Translations under genes and position numbers: made by a program
Source of the DNA: Pseudanabaena sp. Chao 1811
Lineage (GTDB): Bacteria; Cyanobacteriota; Cyanobacteriia; Pseudanabaenales; Pseudanabaenaceae
DNA: 64,000 nucleotides
Direction: 5' to 3'
NCBI RefSeq assembly: GCF_027942295.1
Contig: NZ_CP101416.1
Coordinates: 4,140,501 to 4,204,500 of the forward strand
In this document: piece after piece, positions 7,604-16,500 of the stretch
How positions within the stretch are numbered: the stretch's first letter is position 1
Layout: each line of letters opens with the position of its first letter
Notes under the pieces: model-generated
Told to the model about the DNA's origin: nothing
Database searches by the model: none
Seen by the model: only the letters and a program-made list of their open reading frames with translations

Positions 7604-9643
7604 ATGTCTTATTTCATCCATCGAGTTCCCAAGGCTCTAATTTTAGAATCAGTGGCTACGGGCGGATTAGCTGGTGTTATGTTCTGCCCACATCCTAACG
7701 AATCCCGTAGAGCCTTTGAATATGACTATGGTTCGACCGAAGGTCGAGATTCATTGGTGAATATTAAGGATTTTCCTGAATTAGACTATTTACAGTTTTA
7801 TTGTATAGAAAGTCCCTCTAGCTACCATTACGATCGCTGCTTTAACGACGCAGATTGGCTACATATCCGCCCCTTATTTTATATCGAAGGGAAAGCAATC
7901 GGCTATAACACGAGGAGGGATAAACCACCCTTACCGAAAGCTCTAAATCCATTATGGGAATATACACCTCCCAATGAAAAGGGAAGTTGGAAAGTTGGTA
8001 CATGGGCTTTATGGGCAGATGAGCAAGCGATCTGGACAGGAAACCGTGAGGGTTTAATTTTGACTTTTGCGCCCGATGGACAGATCCATAATCGTTGGCA
8101 ACTGCCCAAGACGACACGCTGTCTGACGGGAAATTCACAGGGGATCTATGCTACCTGTGATGATGGCAATCTCTACAATCTGATTGGGAAGTTGCCCCAA
8201 GTTGTGTATAACTGTCGTTCCGAAGCGGTTTCTATTTGGTATGACTTTCTGATCTATGGACTAGATAGTTATGGCGATCGCTTACATATTAGCGATGTAT
8301 ATGGCAGAATTACGCAGCTTAATCATCAATTACAAGTGCAATGGCAACAACAGGTCGGCAGTGGACATTCTTGGTTCTTGCAGTCCGATGACTATGCTCT
8401 GTATCGAGGAAACCATCAGGGAGTCACCGCCTATGCGATCGCGACTGGTAAGTTGTTATGGACTTATGCCACTGCCTGCGTTTTATGTGGAGTTTTAACG
8501 GAAGATACGATCATTATCGGTACGGGCGATCACCATCTCTACGAATTACAAAAGTCGGGAGACATTAAGGCAAAAACGACAGAGATTAAATCTTTAGCAC
8601 TATGTGACGGTGCGCCCTATGCCTGCACGCTCACGGATGATCAACAGACTATTTTTGTCGCCGATCATCAAGCCGATCTCTATGCCTTTAATCGCGCAGG
8701 TGAACGTTTATGGAAGTATCCCCTTAGTTGTGGTGTGGCTTTGGCAATGCGCTGTGTTGGCGATCGCCTCTATCTGACTACTACGGAGGGAACGATCGCC
8801 TGTTTTGATCTGATTGTAATTGCCAATCCTGCTCAACCAGTGACCATTACCAAGAAAACAATTCCTCCAATTGCCACCTCACCTGCATCTTCGCCATCAC
8901 CTACGCCAAAATCCCCTAAACTCGCCGAACAACTAAATCTCGATCTGTCTACCTTGCAAGCAGAGTTACAAGCCCTTGCTAATCCTGCGAAAGCGATCGC
9001 ACTGGCACGTTACTTCAAGACAGGCAAAGGGGAATATGGGGAAGGCGATCGCTTTTTAGGAATTACTGTGCCTGCCCAGCGTCAACTTGCTAAAAAATAT
9101 CGTAATTTAGAGTTCAGTGAGATCGCCCAATTACTAGATGGTGAATGGCATGAAGAAAGGCTCACAGGTTTATTGATCCTCACCTACCAGTTACCCAAGG
9201 CGAATCCTGAAAAGCAACAAGCGATCGTTGACTTTTACCTTGCCCATACCAAGGCTGTGAATAATTGGGATCTTGTGGATATTAGCTGCCGTCCCATTTT
9301 AGGCAAATATCTTTTATCACGCGATCGCCAAATTCTCTATCAATTGGCACAATCTTCTAATCTGTGGGAACAACGTATTGCGATCGTCACTACAGGTGAA
9401 TTGATTAAACATCAATCCTATGAAGATACTTTGGCGATCGCCCAAATATTACTAAATCATCCCCATGACCTCATTCATAAGGCAGTGGGCTGGATGCTGC
9501 GAGAAGTTGGCAAACAGGATCGACAGGTTTTAATCAACTTCCTAGATCAATATGCCCCACAGATGCCGAGGGTAATGTTGCGCTATGCGATCGAGCATTT
9601 CGATCAACCACAGCGACAGGACTATTTACAACGTAAAGCTTAG
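7604..9643 (+). CDS. Beta-propeller protein fused to AlkD-type DNA glycosylase
   Basis: The start is taken as ATG 7604 because GAGAGGT at 7591-7597 is a good ribosome site for it; a TTG at 7589 is less likely. The 679-residue protein has an N-terminal region of unknown type (1-110). A PQQ-like propeller homologous to that of the preceding gene follows (about 115-405, with LYAFNRAGERLWKYPL and LYLTTTEGTIACFD), then a Pro/Ser linker (about 410-440). The last 235 residues are an AlkD-family HEAT-like domain. AlkD enzymes excise positively charged alkylated bases. The key residues appear conserved: NNWDLVD with Trp555 and Asp559, Arg591 in EQRIAIVT, and Trp630 in AVGWMLREVG. The end overlaps the convergent CheW gene by 4 nt. 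The fusion is unusual. Confidence 0.88.
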   Translation: MSYFIHRVPKALILESVATGGLAGVMFCPHPNESRRAFEYDYGSTEGRDSLVNIKDFPELDYLQFYCIESPSSYHYDRCFNDADWLHIRPLFYIEGKAIGYNTRRDKPPLPKALNPLWEYTPPNEKGSWKVGTWALWADEQAIWTGNREGLILTFAPDGQIHNRWQLPKTTRCLTGNSQGIYATCDDGNLYNLIGKLPQVVYNCRSEAVSIWYDFLIYGLDSYGDRLHISDVYGRITQLNHQLQVQWQQQVGSGHSWFLQSDDYALYRGNHQGVTAYAIATGKLLWTYATACVLCGVLTEDTIIIGTGDHHLYELQKSGDIKAKTTEIKSLALCDGAPYACTLTDDQQTIFVADHQADLYAFNRAGERLWKYPLSCGVALAMRCVGDRLYLTTTEGTIACFDLIVIANPAQPVTITKKTIPPIATSPASSPSPTPKSPKLAEQLNLDLSTLQAELQALANPAKAIALARYFKTGKGEYGEGDRFLGITVPAQRQLAKKYRNLEFSEIAQLLDGEWHEERLTGLLILTYQLPKANPEKQQAIVDFYLAHTKAVNNWDLVDISCRPILGKYLLSRDRQILYQLAQSSNLWEQRIAIVTTGELIKHQSYEDTLAIAQILLNHPHDLIHKAVGWMLREVGKQDRQVLINFLDQYAPQMPRVMLRYAIEHFDQPQRQDYLQRKA

Positions 9644-10101
9644 GTTCCAGCCATTTTGAGCAATAGTTCCGCATCTAATAAAAAGACCGTTTGCGGCTCT
9701 TCAAATTTTTTGATCGGTATCTGCATCATGTGGCTAGCAATACCTAACGTATCGCGATCGCGATAGTCGGCTGGGATTGGCTGCAAGCTACTTAGAGCCA
9801 CATCCTGCACATTTGGCAAAGTTGCGATCGTAATGCCGTATAAACTGCGTATTCCCCCAAAAATCACCAAGAAGCCTTTGGCAATATTAGACTCTTGACC
9901 GTAAATTTTTTTATATAAATCGATGACGACGATCTCTTGCTCTTCATAGATAATTATGCCTAATAACTTATCACCACTACGATAGATTTTTGGCAAGGGA
10001 ATAATCCGTATGACACTATCAATTCCCACTGCTAAATTGAGATCTCCCATCGAAAAGATGAGGAATTTAAGGGTTTCTTCTTTTTTCTGACTGATGAGCA
10101 T
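9640..10101 (-). CDS. CheW-domain protein
   Basis: From ATG 10101 the product has 153 residues; a TTG at 10113 would add four and GGGA lies correctly for the ATG. The sequence is a CheW fold: LKFLIFSMGDLNLAVGIDSV, then IIPLPKIYR, a central LLGIIIYEEQEIVVIDL and YGITIATLPNVQDVAL. CheW links chemoreceptors to CheA. It is the last gene of the chemotaxis operon, 48 nt after cheA. Its CheW motif is somewhat divergent, as is usual for the second CheW of cyanobacterial tax operons. Confidence 0.8.
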   Translation of the reverse strand: MLISQKKEETLKFLIFSMGDLNLAVGIDSVIRIIPLPKIYRSGDKLLGIIIYEEQEIVVIDLYKKIYGQESNIAKGFLVIFGGIRSLYGITIATLPNVQDVALSSLQPIPADYRDRDTLGIASHMMQIPIKKFEEPQTVFLLDAELLLKMAGT

Positions 10102-10161
10102 AGTGTTTCCCAAATAGTTATTGAGTAAAGTGCGGGAAGTTACGAGATTTGGATTAAGTAA

Positions 10162-13100
10162 TTAAAGCTTTGGTAAAAGATTTTGGATAGTCTTAATGAG
10201 TTCCTGTTCGAGATAGGGCTTAGTCAAATATCCTGAAGCCCCAAGCATCTGAGCAACTCCGCGATGCTTCGCACCACCACGGGAAGTGACCATTACAATC
10301 GGGAGATGGGCAAAACGACTCTCTTTGCGACAGGCAGTTAAAAACTCAAATCCATTCATATTGGGCATTTCTACATCGCATAGCACCGCTTGGATTTCTG
10401 TCGATCTAGAGAGTTGATCGATCGCTTCCCGTCCATCACATGCTTGAATGATTTGATATCCAAACTTTTCTAAAGTGAGATACAAAGCTTGGCGAGTGGT
10501 AAGGGAATCATCCACAATCAAGATAGTTTTCCTTTGGATTGGTTTAAGCTGAGGTGTTGTATTAATTGATTGATCGGCTATTGATTGATTGGATGCAGAA
10601 GTTAGATCGGAACTGGTTGATTTAGTTGGTTTAGATATTGTCTTTGACTGTTTATTAGAAAGCAAGGCGGTACTATCAATTACAGGTACGAGTGTGCCAT
10701 CACCCAAAATCGTACAGCCATAAAGATATGGTGGCGGCGCGATCGCTCTACCAAAGGGCTTAATTGCTAATTCCTGTTCATTGAGTACGCGATCAATTGG
10801 TAGTGCAAATATTTCATCACCACTGGATAGCAATAACAATGTGATTTGCTCCTCATCTGTAAATGCTTCGGTACTTAATAGTTCGATTGAGCGTTTGGGT
10901 AGAGGATAACCATCTTCAAACATAGAAGTGGTATGTAGAGGTATTAGTCGATTCTCAAAACGGTAAAATTTTTCGCCTTGGATGTTTTGAATAGCATCGG
11001 CATCAACAGTATTGATCCCTAATAAAGTATCAATGGGAATCGCTAGCAAACGATCTTGAATACTGAAAATCAATAGCTTAGCAATACTAAGAGTCAAAGG
11101 AAGTTTAATGATAAAAGTAGTTCCTTGTCCCACTTCCGATTTAATCTCAATGGAACCCTTGAGACTGCGTACCTGCTCTTGCACCGTCGATAGCCCCATG
11201 CCTCGCCCTGAAAGCTCAGATACCACCTCAGCCGTAGAAAAACTTGGCTCAAATAAAAGTTGATAAACTTCTTCATTGGTAAGTTGATCGGCTTTTTCAG
11301 GCTTGAGTAAACCCACAGCGATCGCTTTCGATTTTACTTTTTCGAGATTAATCCCATGACCATCATCTTTAATTTCGATATAGGTTTGGTTGCCGCGATA
11401 GTAAGCCCGAATCTCAATGGAAGCAATTACAGATTTACCTCGTTCGAGACGCTCCTGGGTGGATTCTGTACCGTGGTCAAAGGCATTGCGTACCAGATGC
11501 ACAAAGGGATCGTAAAGCTTCTCTAAGACGGACTTATCAACTAAAGTACCCGTGCCGAACATTTTGAGATTGACCTGCTTGTTGTACTTATTCGACATTT
11601 CCCGCACCATGCGCGGCAAGCTGGTGAGAATATCTCCCAAGGGCAACATCCGTGACCAGAGCAAGTCATACCTTACTTGTTTGAGAATTTGCTGTTTGCG
11701 CCGTTGTGTTTGATAGGTTTGCTGCATCAAAACTGTCATGTCACGCATCCCTTCATCCATTTGTGCAATCTCTTCGAGAGCTTCTTGAATGACACCATAT
11801 AGACGATTATAAGAATCCATTTGTAATGGATCGAAGTCCGCCAATAGATTTGCAGTATTAGATAATGTTGCAGCTAGCTGAGGCTTGTTAAATAAATTGA
11901 ACGATGATACGGGACTAAAATTTGGGGTTCTTACCTGCGATCGCTGAGCCTTGTCTAACCAAGTTTGCAGATTTTTAGAAAGATTTTCAAAACCTTTAAA
12001 TTGCTTTTGCAGCCGTTCAATTTTGGCTTGCAATTGTTGATGATGTAAAATCGAAGCATTTTCTTGCGTTACCAGTTCACTAGAAAAATTGTTCAATCTT
12101 TCTAATCTAGAGAGATCAACTCTGACGGTTTCTGATATATAGGGAGCAGCTTTTTCTAAACCTTTAGCATTTTTCTGACTAGTAGTTGCCTTAGCGACAT
12201 TTTTAGAATTAGCGATCGCAATTTTTGATTGAGCAATGGAACTTGCCGTACTAATTATTGGCGTTGGTGCTATTGGATTTTGAGTAATAGCATCTATTGC
12301 TAAATCGGCTAGATATTGATCGGATTTTGAAGGAGTTTCTCCCAATACGCCCTCTTGTTCTCCAAAAAAATCGGACAATTGAGCAACTTCAACAATATCA
12401 TCAGATTTTGAAGGGATTTCTCCAGAAAAGCTCTCTTGCTCTCCAAAAAAATTATATAATTGAGGAACTTCAACAATATCATCAGCAATATCAAAGATAT
12501 TTAGTTCAAGGTCATCATTTTTATCATCTAATCTTGCAGAGAAAACCTCAAAATTTTGATCAAGATTTTCCTCAAGATTTATATCTTCAAAATTTAAATC
12601 CTCAAGATTTAAATTTAAGCTATCAAAACTCTCAAACTCTTCTGTATCTGGGGTTTTATCACTGATTTCCGAATTGAGTTCTGGGGAAATTATCTCATCA
12701 AGAGAATCATCGCTAAGTTGTTCAAAATTTTGTAAATCTAGGTTTAAATCTGGAGAACTTAAATCTGGGGAATGGAGATTCTCTACTTCCAATAAACTAG
12801 CACTAGTATCCTCTAAATCTAGATTTGCTGAACTAAAAATATTTAGCTCTTGTTCTAAAGACTGAAACCATTGATCATCAGATTCTTCAATATCAAAAAC
12901 TAGATCTAAATTGGGAGGATTATCATTAGGTTTAACAGCACTTTGCTGAGGTGGACTAGCTGGAGACTGGACAGTGGGAGATTGATTAGTTTGGGTAAGC
13001 GCAATTAACTCTGGGCTGGGCTGACCACCTTGAGCGCGATCGCCCGCTAAAACTTCAGCACGCGCCGCCACAAAATTAGCAATAGCGACCTTGCCTACTA

Positions 13101-13770
13101 AAATCGGATTATCGGGGTGACGCTCAAGAGCCTGTAAAGTTGCATGGGCAATCGCTTGAAATCCAGACAGATTCAATAATTCGCCAATTCCACTAAATAC
13201 CTCAACCTGCGCTCGAATTTCTCCTTTAACAGGGACACCCTCTGGATTGTCAAGTACATTTTGTAAGCGGAGGATACCTTGTTGGACATCACCATCAAAT
13301 ACGATCTGGACAATATCTACACCCAGCTCAGCCGCCGTTGGTAATTCAGTATCTTCATCGGTATCACCTAAATAGAGCTTTAGGACTTCAAATATTGGTT
13401 CGGCGGTCTCGATTGCCGATGCTTCTTCATAATGCCCCGATTGCAACTGATCCATTAAAGGTAAACGCAAACAGTCATAGGCCTGCAAAAGCAAGCTCTC
13501 TAAGTCAGCATCAATCTCACCCTCAAAGCGATATAGCGATCGGAAGACATCCTCTAACTGATGGGCGATCGTTTTGATTCCTTCTAAATTCAAGCTGGCG
13601 GAACCACCCTTAATAGAGTGGGCAGCTCGCATAATCGCGTGAATATTGTTAGTGCTACGATCTTCTCGCAGGGAGAGTAAGCCAGTCTCAATTGTTTGCA
13701 AAAACTCAGGGGCTTCTTGCTTAAAAAACTGATAAGCCTGATCGTGAATTTCGGTTTCTGTACTATACAT
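10162..13770 (-). CDS. CheA-type hybrid histidine kinase (Hpt-HATPase-CheW-REC)
   Basis: This 1202-residue protein is the central kinase of the operon. The Hpt domain (about 10-115) has the phospho-acceptor His51 in AAHSIKGGSASL. Residues about 280-500 are a very acidic, Leu/Asp/Asn-rich low-complexity linker with a duplicated 27-residue unit. The dimerisation region is near 545-720. The CheA ATPase core follows, with HLVRNAFDHGTE (N box), IKDDGHGINL and SGRGMGLSTVQEQ. The CheW-like regulatory domain is about 905-1045. A C-terminal receiver (about 1080-1200) carries Asp1132 in LCDVEMPNMNG and a KP lysine in YLTKPY. This architecture matches the cyanobacterial PilL/PixL-type CheA of phototaxis systems. 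It sits 18 nt downstream of a chemoreceptor gene. Confidence 0.93.
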   Translation of the reverse strand: MYSTETEIHDQAYQFFKQEAPEFLQTIETGLLSLREDRSTNNIHAIMRAAHSIKGGSASLNLEGIKTIAHQLEDVFRSLYRFEGEIDADLESLLLQAYDCLRLPLMDQLQSGHYEEASAIETAEPIFEVLKLYLGDTDEDTELPTAAELGVDIVQIVFDGDVQQGILRLQNVLDNPEGVPVKGEIRAQVEVFSGIGELLNLSGFQAIAHATLQALERHPDNPILVGKVAIANFVAARAEVLAGDRAQGGQPSPELIALTQTNQSPTVQSPASPPQQSAVKPNDNPPNLDLVFDIEESDDQWFQSLEQELNIFSSANLDLEDTSASLLEVENLHSPDLSSPDLNLDLQNFEQLSDDSLDEIISPELNSEISDKTPDTEEFESFDSLNLNLEDLNFEDINLEENLDQNFEVFSARLDDKNDDLELNIFDIADDIVEVPQLYNFFGEQESFSGEIPSKSDDIVEVAQLSDFFGEQEGVLGETPSKSDQYLADLAIDAITQNPIAPTPIISTASSIAQSKIAIANSKNVAKATTSQKNAKGLEKAAPYISETVRVDLSRLERLNNFSSELVTQENASILHHQQLQAKIERLQKQFKGFENLSKNLQTWLDKAQRSQVRTPNFSPVSSFNLFNKPQLAATLSNTANLLADFDPLQMDSYNRLYGVIQEALEEIAQMDEGMRDMTVLMQQTYQTQRRKQQILKQVRYDLLWSRMLPLGDILTSLPRMVREMSNKYNKQVNLKMFGTGTLVDKSVLEKLYDPFVHLVRNAFDHGTESTQERLERGKSVIASIEIRAYYRGNQTYIEIKDDGHGINLEKVKSKAIAVGLLKPEKADQLTNEEVYQLLFEPSFSTAEVVSELSGRGMGLSTVQEQVRSLKGSIEIKSEVGQGTTFIIKLPLTLSIAKLLIFSIQDRLLAIPIDTLLGINTVDADAIQNIQGEKFYRFENRLIPLHTTSMFEDGYPLPKRSIELLSTEAFTDEEQITLLLLSSGDEIFALPIDRVLNEQELAIKPFGRAIAPPPYLYGCTILGDGTLVPVIDSTALLSNKQSKTISKPTKSTSSDLTSASNQSIADQSINTTPQLKPIQRKTILIVDDSLTTRQALYLTLEKFGYQIIQACDGREAIDQLSRSTEIQAVLCDVEMPNMNGFEFLTACRKESRFAHLPIVMVTSRGGAKHRGVAQMLGASGYLTKPYLEQELIKTIQNLLPKL
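12321..12482. repeat. 81-bp tandem duplication within cheA
   Basis: Copies 12321-12401 and 12402-12482 are adjacent and similar, in frame, and encode two 27-residue units. Each contains D-D/Q, a VEVxQL-like core, FFGEQE and PSKSD. They extend the acidic linker between the Hpt and catalytic parts of the kinase. Confidence 0.75.
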
Positions 13771-13788
13771 AGCTACTATCCTGCTGCT

Positions 13789-16389
13789 CTAGCTAACTTT
13801 AAACTGAGATACGCTGACTTGTAACTCCTGTGCAACCTTCAATAATTCACTGAAAGCTTCGTTGAGACTTTCAGTTTGATGAGAGTTGTTTGATGCAATT
13901 AAGGCAACATTCTGAATTGTGTGACTAACTTCTTCAGAGGTTTGGGCTTGAATTGCCGCCGATCGCGCAATTTCTTCCACAAGTTGGTTTACGCTCTGAC
14001 TGGATGAAGAAATGTCAGTGAGTTTTTTCCGAGACTCTTCAACTAGCTGTGAACCATCGTTTACCTGCGTAGTCCCAATCTCCATCGCTTGAACGAGTTC
14101 ATTGGTTTGGGCTTGAATTTCTTCGATTAACTGTCGAATTTCGGTGGTAGCTTTTGCCGATCGCTGTGCTAAGGCGCGTACTTCGTTAGCAACTACACTA
14201 AAGCCCTGACCTTCCTCACCCGCACGAGCAGCTTCAATGGAAGCGTTCAAGGCTAACATATTCGTCTGAGCAGCAAAACCACTAATCAGCTTGACCACCT
14301 TCGAGATCTTTTGGGAAGCTTCTCCTAAGAGTTTTACTTTCTCCGCAGTTTCCGATACCGTATCACGAATTGCCATAAACCCAGCAACAGTACTATTCAT
14401 CGCCGCATCACCTTGGATCAAGGCTTCGTTTGCATAGTCCACTTGTTCTTTGGCTTGGGCTGCAAAAATTTCTACTCCCTCAATGGACTCGGTAAGTGTA
14501 TGAATCCGCTCAAGGGTTTCAGTAATTGCTTGTAACTGTTGGTTAGCTCCAATAGATACACTTTGTACTGTTTGCTCATTTTCAGTAACAGTTTGCGATA
14601 CAGACTGAGAAGCTTTTTGTACTTCTAGTACCAATTTGCGGAGGTTTCTAATTGTGGAGTTATAGGAGTCAGCAATTGTCCCAATTTCATCCTCAGTGAC
14701 CTTCGCACGAATTGTTAAGTCACCACGACTGATCGGATCAACTTCGATTAGCAATTCGAGCGCTCGTTGTTGTAGAAATTCTTTAGCTTGGCGTTGTTCT
14801 TGAATCCGTAGCTCTGCTTCAGTTTGCGTAACTTCTTGCCTAGCTGCAGCAATGCGTTCTGCTTCTAGTTGTTTTTCGGCAATCAGCACTTCTAGCTGAT
14901 CTGCCATGTTATTTAGCTCTTGAGACAATGTGCCAATTTCATCAAGGCGATCGCTATCGGTTAGACGTTCTCCCATTTCCCCTCGACCAATCTTTTGAGT
15001 AAATCCCGACAAACGTTGCAAGGGAGTAGCAAATGAAACGGCGATCGCAATCCCGATCGCACTAGCAATGACGATGGAAACTATGGCGATCAAATATCCA
15101 GTATTGGACAAACTTGATAATAGCTCTTGAACCTCTACTATGGGTAAACCAACATAGGCAATGCCAACGGGCTTAGAGTTAGGATCGAGCAATTTGCGAT
15201 GGTCATATAGTGGTGCATAAAAGGTTAAGTAGTTGACACCCGTAATATTTGTTTCTCCCACATATTGCTGTCCTTGCTGAAGAACAACATCGGATACTTC
15301 ACGGGCAGCACGAGTACCGATCGCTCTAGTTTTGTCTGGGCTTTTAGTATTTGGGTCAATGTAGGGGACGTTGGTACTAACTCGCCAATCTTGTGCAAAA
15401 ACCGTTGCGGTGGGCATGTTGTACCGTTTAGAAAATTTATCAACAATGCCATAGTTGCGATTGAGTAAAGAACCCACCACCGCAGTGCCAACAACCCGAC
15501 CCTTGACTTTAATCGGATACACTGCCATGCTCACTAGTCCCGATTTACCCTGTTCGATTTCATAGCTTCCTGTGGGGGCTGGCTGTTTAGATTCTTTTAA
15601 TCCTTGGGTTATTTGAGGACGAATACCAATGTTTGCTTGCTTGTCTAAGCCTAAAGCTTGGAGATCCGATGCTTTTACTAACTCGATGCCGTACATCGGC
15701 TTACCTGTAGCGATCGCATTTTTGACAATGGACAGATTTGCCAAATTACTATTAGGTAATGCAGCCTGCTGTTTGTAAGACTGAGGAACTAATTCTTCTT
15801 TACTTTTATCGGCAAGTTGCGGAAACTTAGTAAAATCTTCATCAAGAACTAGCACATTCCCTTCAATACTTTTACCCGTATTGTCTGTAATCAGCTTGAT
15901 ATTTTTAATTGATTCTGGATCAACACCTTCACTATTAATCTGGAGTAAAGGTTGTAGAAGTGAACGTTTGGCAGCAAGTTCATTAGCATCGCTAACATTG
16001 AAATTTGCATCTTCTATAGATTTTGCGATCGCCTCTGCACCTTGTCTACTTTCGGAATTTGTCCACATCACATATTCCGACACAAAGAATGAACCCTTTT
16101 CCTGTACTGTCGTCTTTAAAGCCTTGAGTGAGGATTCTTCCGATGCTTTTACCAAGGTTTGGGTAACGATTAATACTGGAACACCTGAAGCCAGCAACAG
16201 TAAAATCGAAAGCTTCCATCGTACACTTACATTATTCCAAACTTGCAAGGGCAACTTCCAGAAAGGAACCTTTGGTTTTGATGGCGATGCGAATATTTCT
16301 GGCTCTAATTCAGAGACTGGTGTGAGACTTTCTAAGCTTTGTGCCGTATCCTCAGAAGGTGGAATCTCTGATTTATCTTTCAATAACAT
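13789..16389 (-). CDS. Methyl-accepting chemotaxis protein with Cache-type sensor
   Basis: The 866-residue receptor has a long N-terminal cytoplasmic tail (about 1-57). TM1 follows (about 58-82, [20 protein letters not shown]), then an extracytoplasmic region of about 340 residues of the dCache kind ([12 protein letters not shown] and [16 protein letters not shown] are typical strands). TM2 is near 430-450 ([18 protein letters not shown]), with a HAMP domain and a second HAMP-like stretch ([16 protein letters not shown]). The signalling hairpin holds [21 protein letters not shown] leucine-rich tail ends in [11 protein letters not shown], almost the same as in the neighbouring receptor, so the two are paralogs. 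No bilin-binding GAF is present, so it is not PixJ-like. It probably senses a small molecule in the periplasm. Confidence 0.92.
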   Translation of the reverse strand: MLLKDKSEIPPSEDTAQSLESLTPVSELEPEIFASPSKPKVPFWKLPLQVWNNVSVRWKLSILLLLASGVPVLIVTQTLVKASEESSLKALKTTVQEKGSFFVSEYVMWTNSESRQGAEAIAKSIEDANFNVSDANELAAKRSLLQPLLQINSEGVDPESIKNIKLITDNTGKSIEGNVLVLDEDFTKFPQLADKSKEELVPQSYKQQAALPNSNLANLSIVKNAIATGKPMYGIELVKASDLQALGLDKQANIGIRPQITQGLKESKQPAPTGSYEIEQGKSGLVSMAVYPIKVKGRVVGTAVVGSLLNRNYGIVDKFSKRYNMPTATVFAQDWRVSTNVPYIDPNTKSPDKTRAIGTRAAREVSDVVLQQGQQYVGETNITGVNYLTFYAPLYDHRKLLDPNSKPVGIAYVGLPIVEVQELLSSLSNTGYLIAIVSIVIASAIGIAIAVSFATPLQRLSGFTQKIGRGEMGERLTDSDRLDEIGTLSQELNNMADQLEVLIAEKQLEAERIAAARQEVTQTEAELRIQEQRQAKEFLQQRALELLIEVDPISRGDLTIRAKVTEDEIGTIADSYNSTIRNLRKLVLEVQKASQSVSQTVTENEQTVQSVSIGANQQLQAITETLERIHTLTESIEGVEIFAAQAKEQVDYANEALIQGDAAMNSTVAGFMAIRDTVSETAEKVKLLGEASQKISKVVKLISGFAAQTNMLALNASIEAARAGEEGQGFSVVANEVRALAQRSAKATTEIRQLIEEIQAQTNELVQAMEIGTTQVNDGSQLVEESRKKLTDISSSSQSVNQLVEEIARSAAIQAQTSEEVSHTIQNVALIASNNSHQTESLNEAFSELLKVAQELQVSVSQFKVS

Positions 16390-16460
16390 AATTTCTCCAA
16401 ATAGTCATCAATTGACAGGAATTGATTTATAGAATTGATTTGTAGGGGCAGTCACAGGGG

Positions 16461-16495
16461 ACTCCCCATTAATGATTAACTTCAGGATGGGGAGT
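16461..16495 (-). terminator. Stem-loop between the two receptor genes
   Basis: Arms 16461-16469 and 16487-16495 (ACTCCCCAT and ATGGGGAGT) flank a 17-base loop in the 111-bp gap between the receptor genes. It lies just after the stop codon of the upstream receptor and could tune downstream expression or protect the message. No U-run is seen. Confidence 0.35.
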
Positions 16496-16500
16496 TCTCT

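Noticed and set aside
12297-12865. Plus-strand frames opposite the acidic part of cheA
   Set aside because: They are mirror frames of the repetitive Asp/Leu/Glu-rich coding sequence, rich in Gln, Leu and Ser, with no ribosome site.
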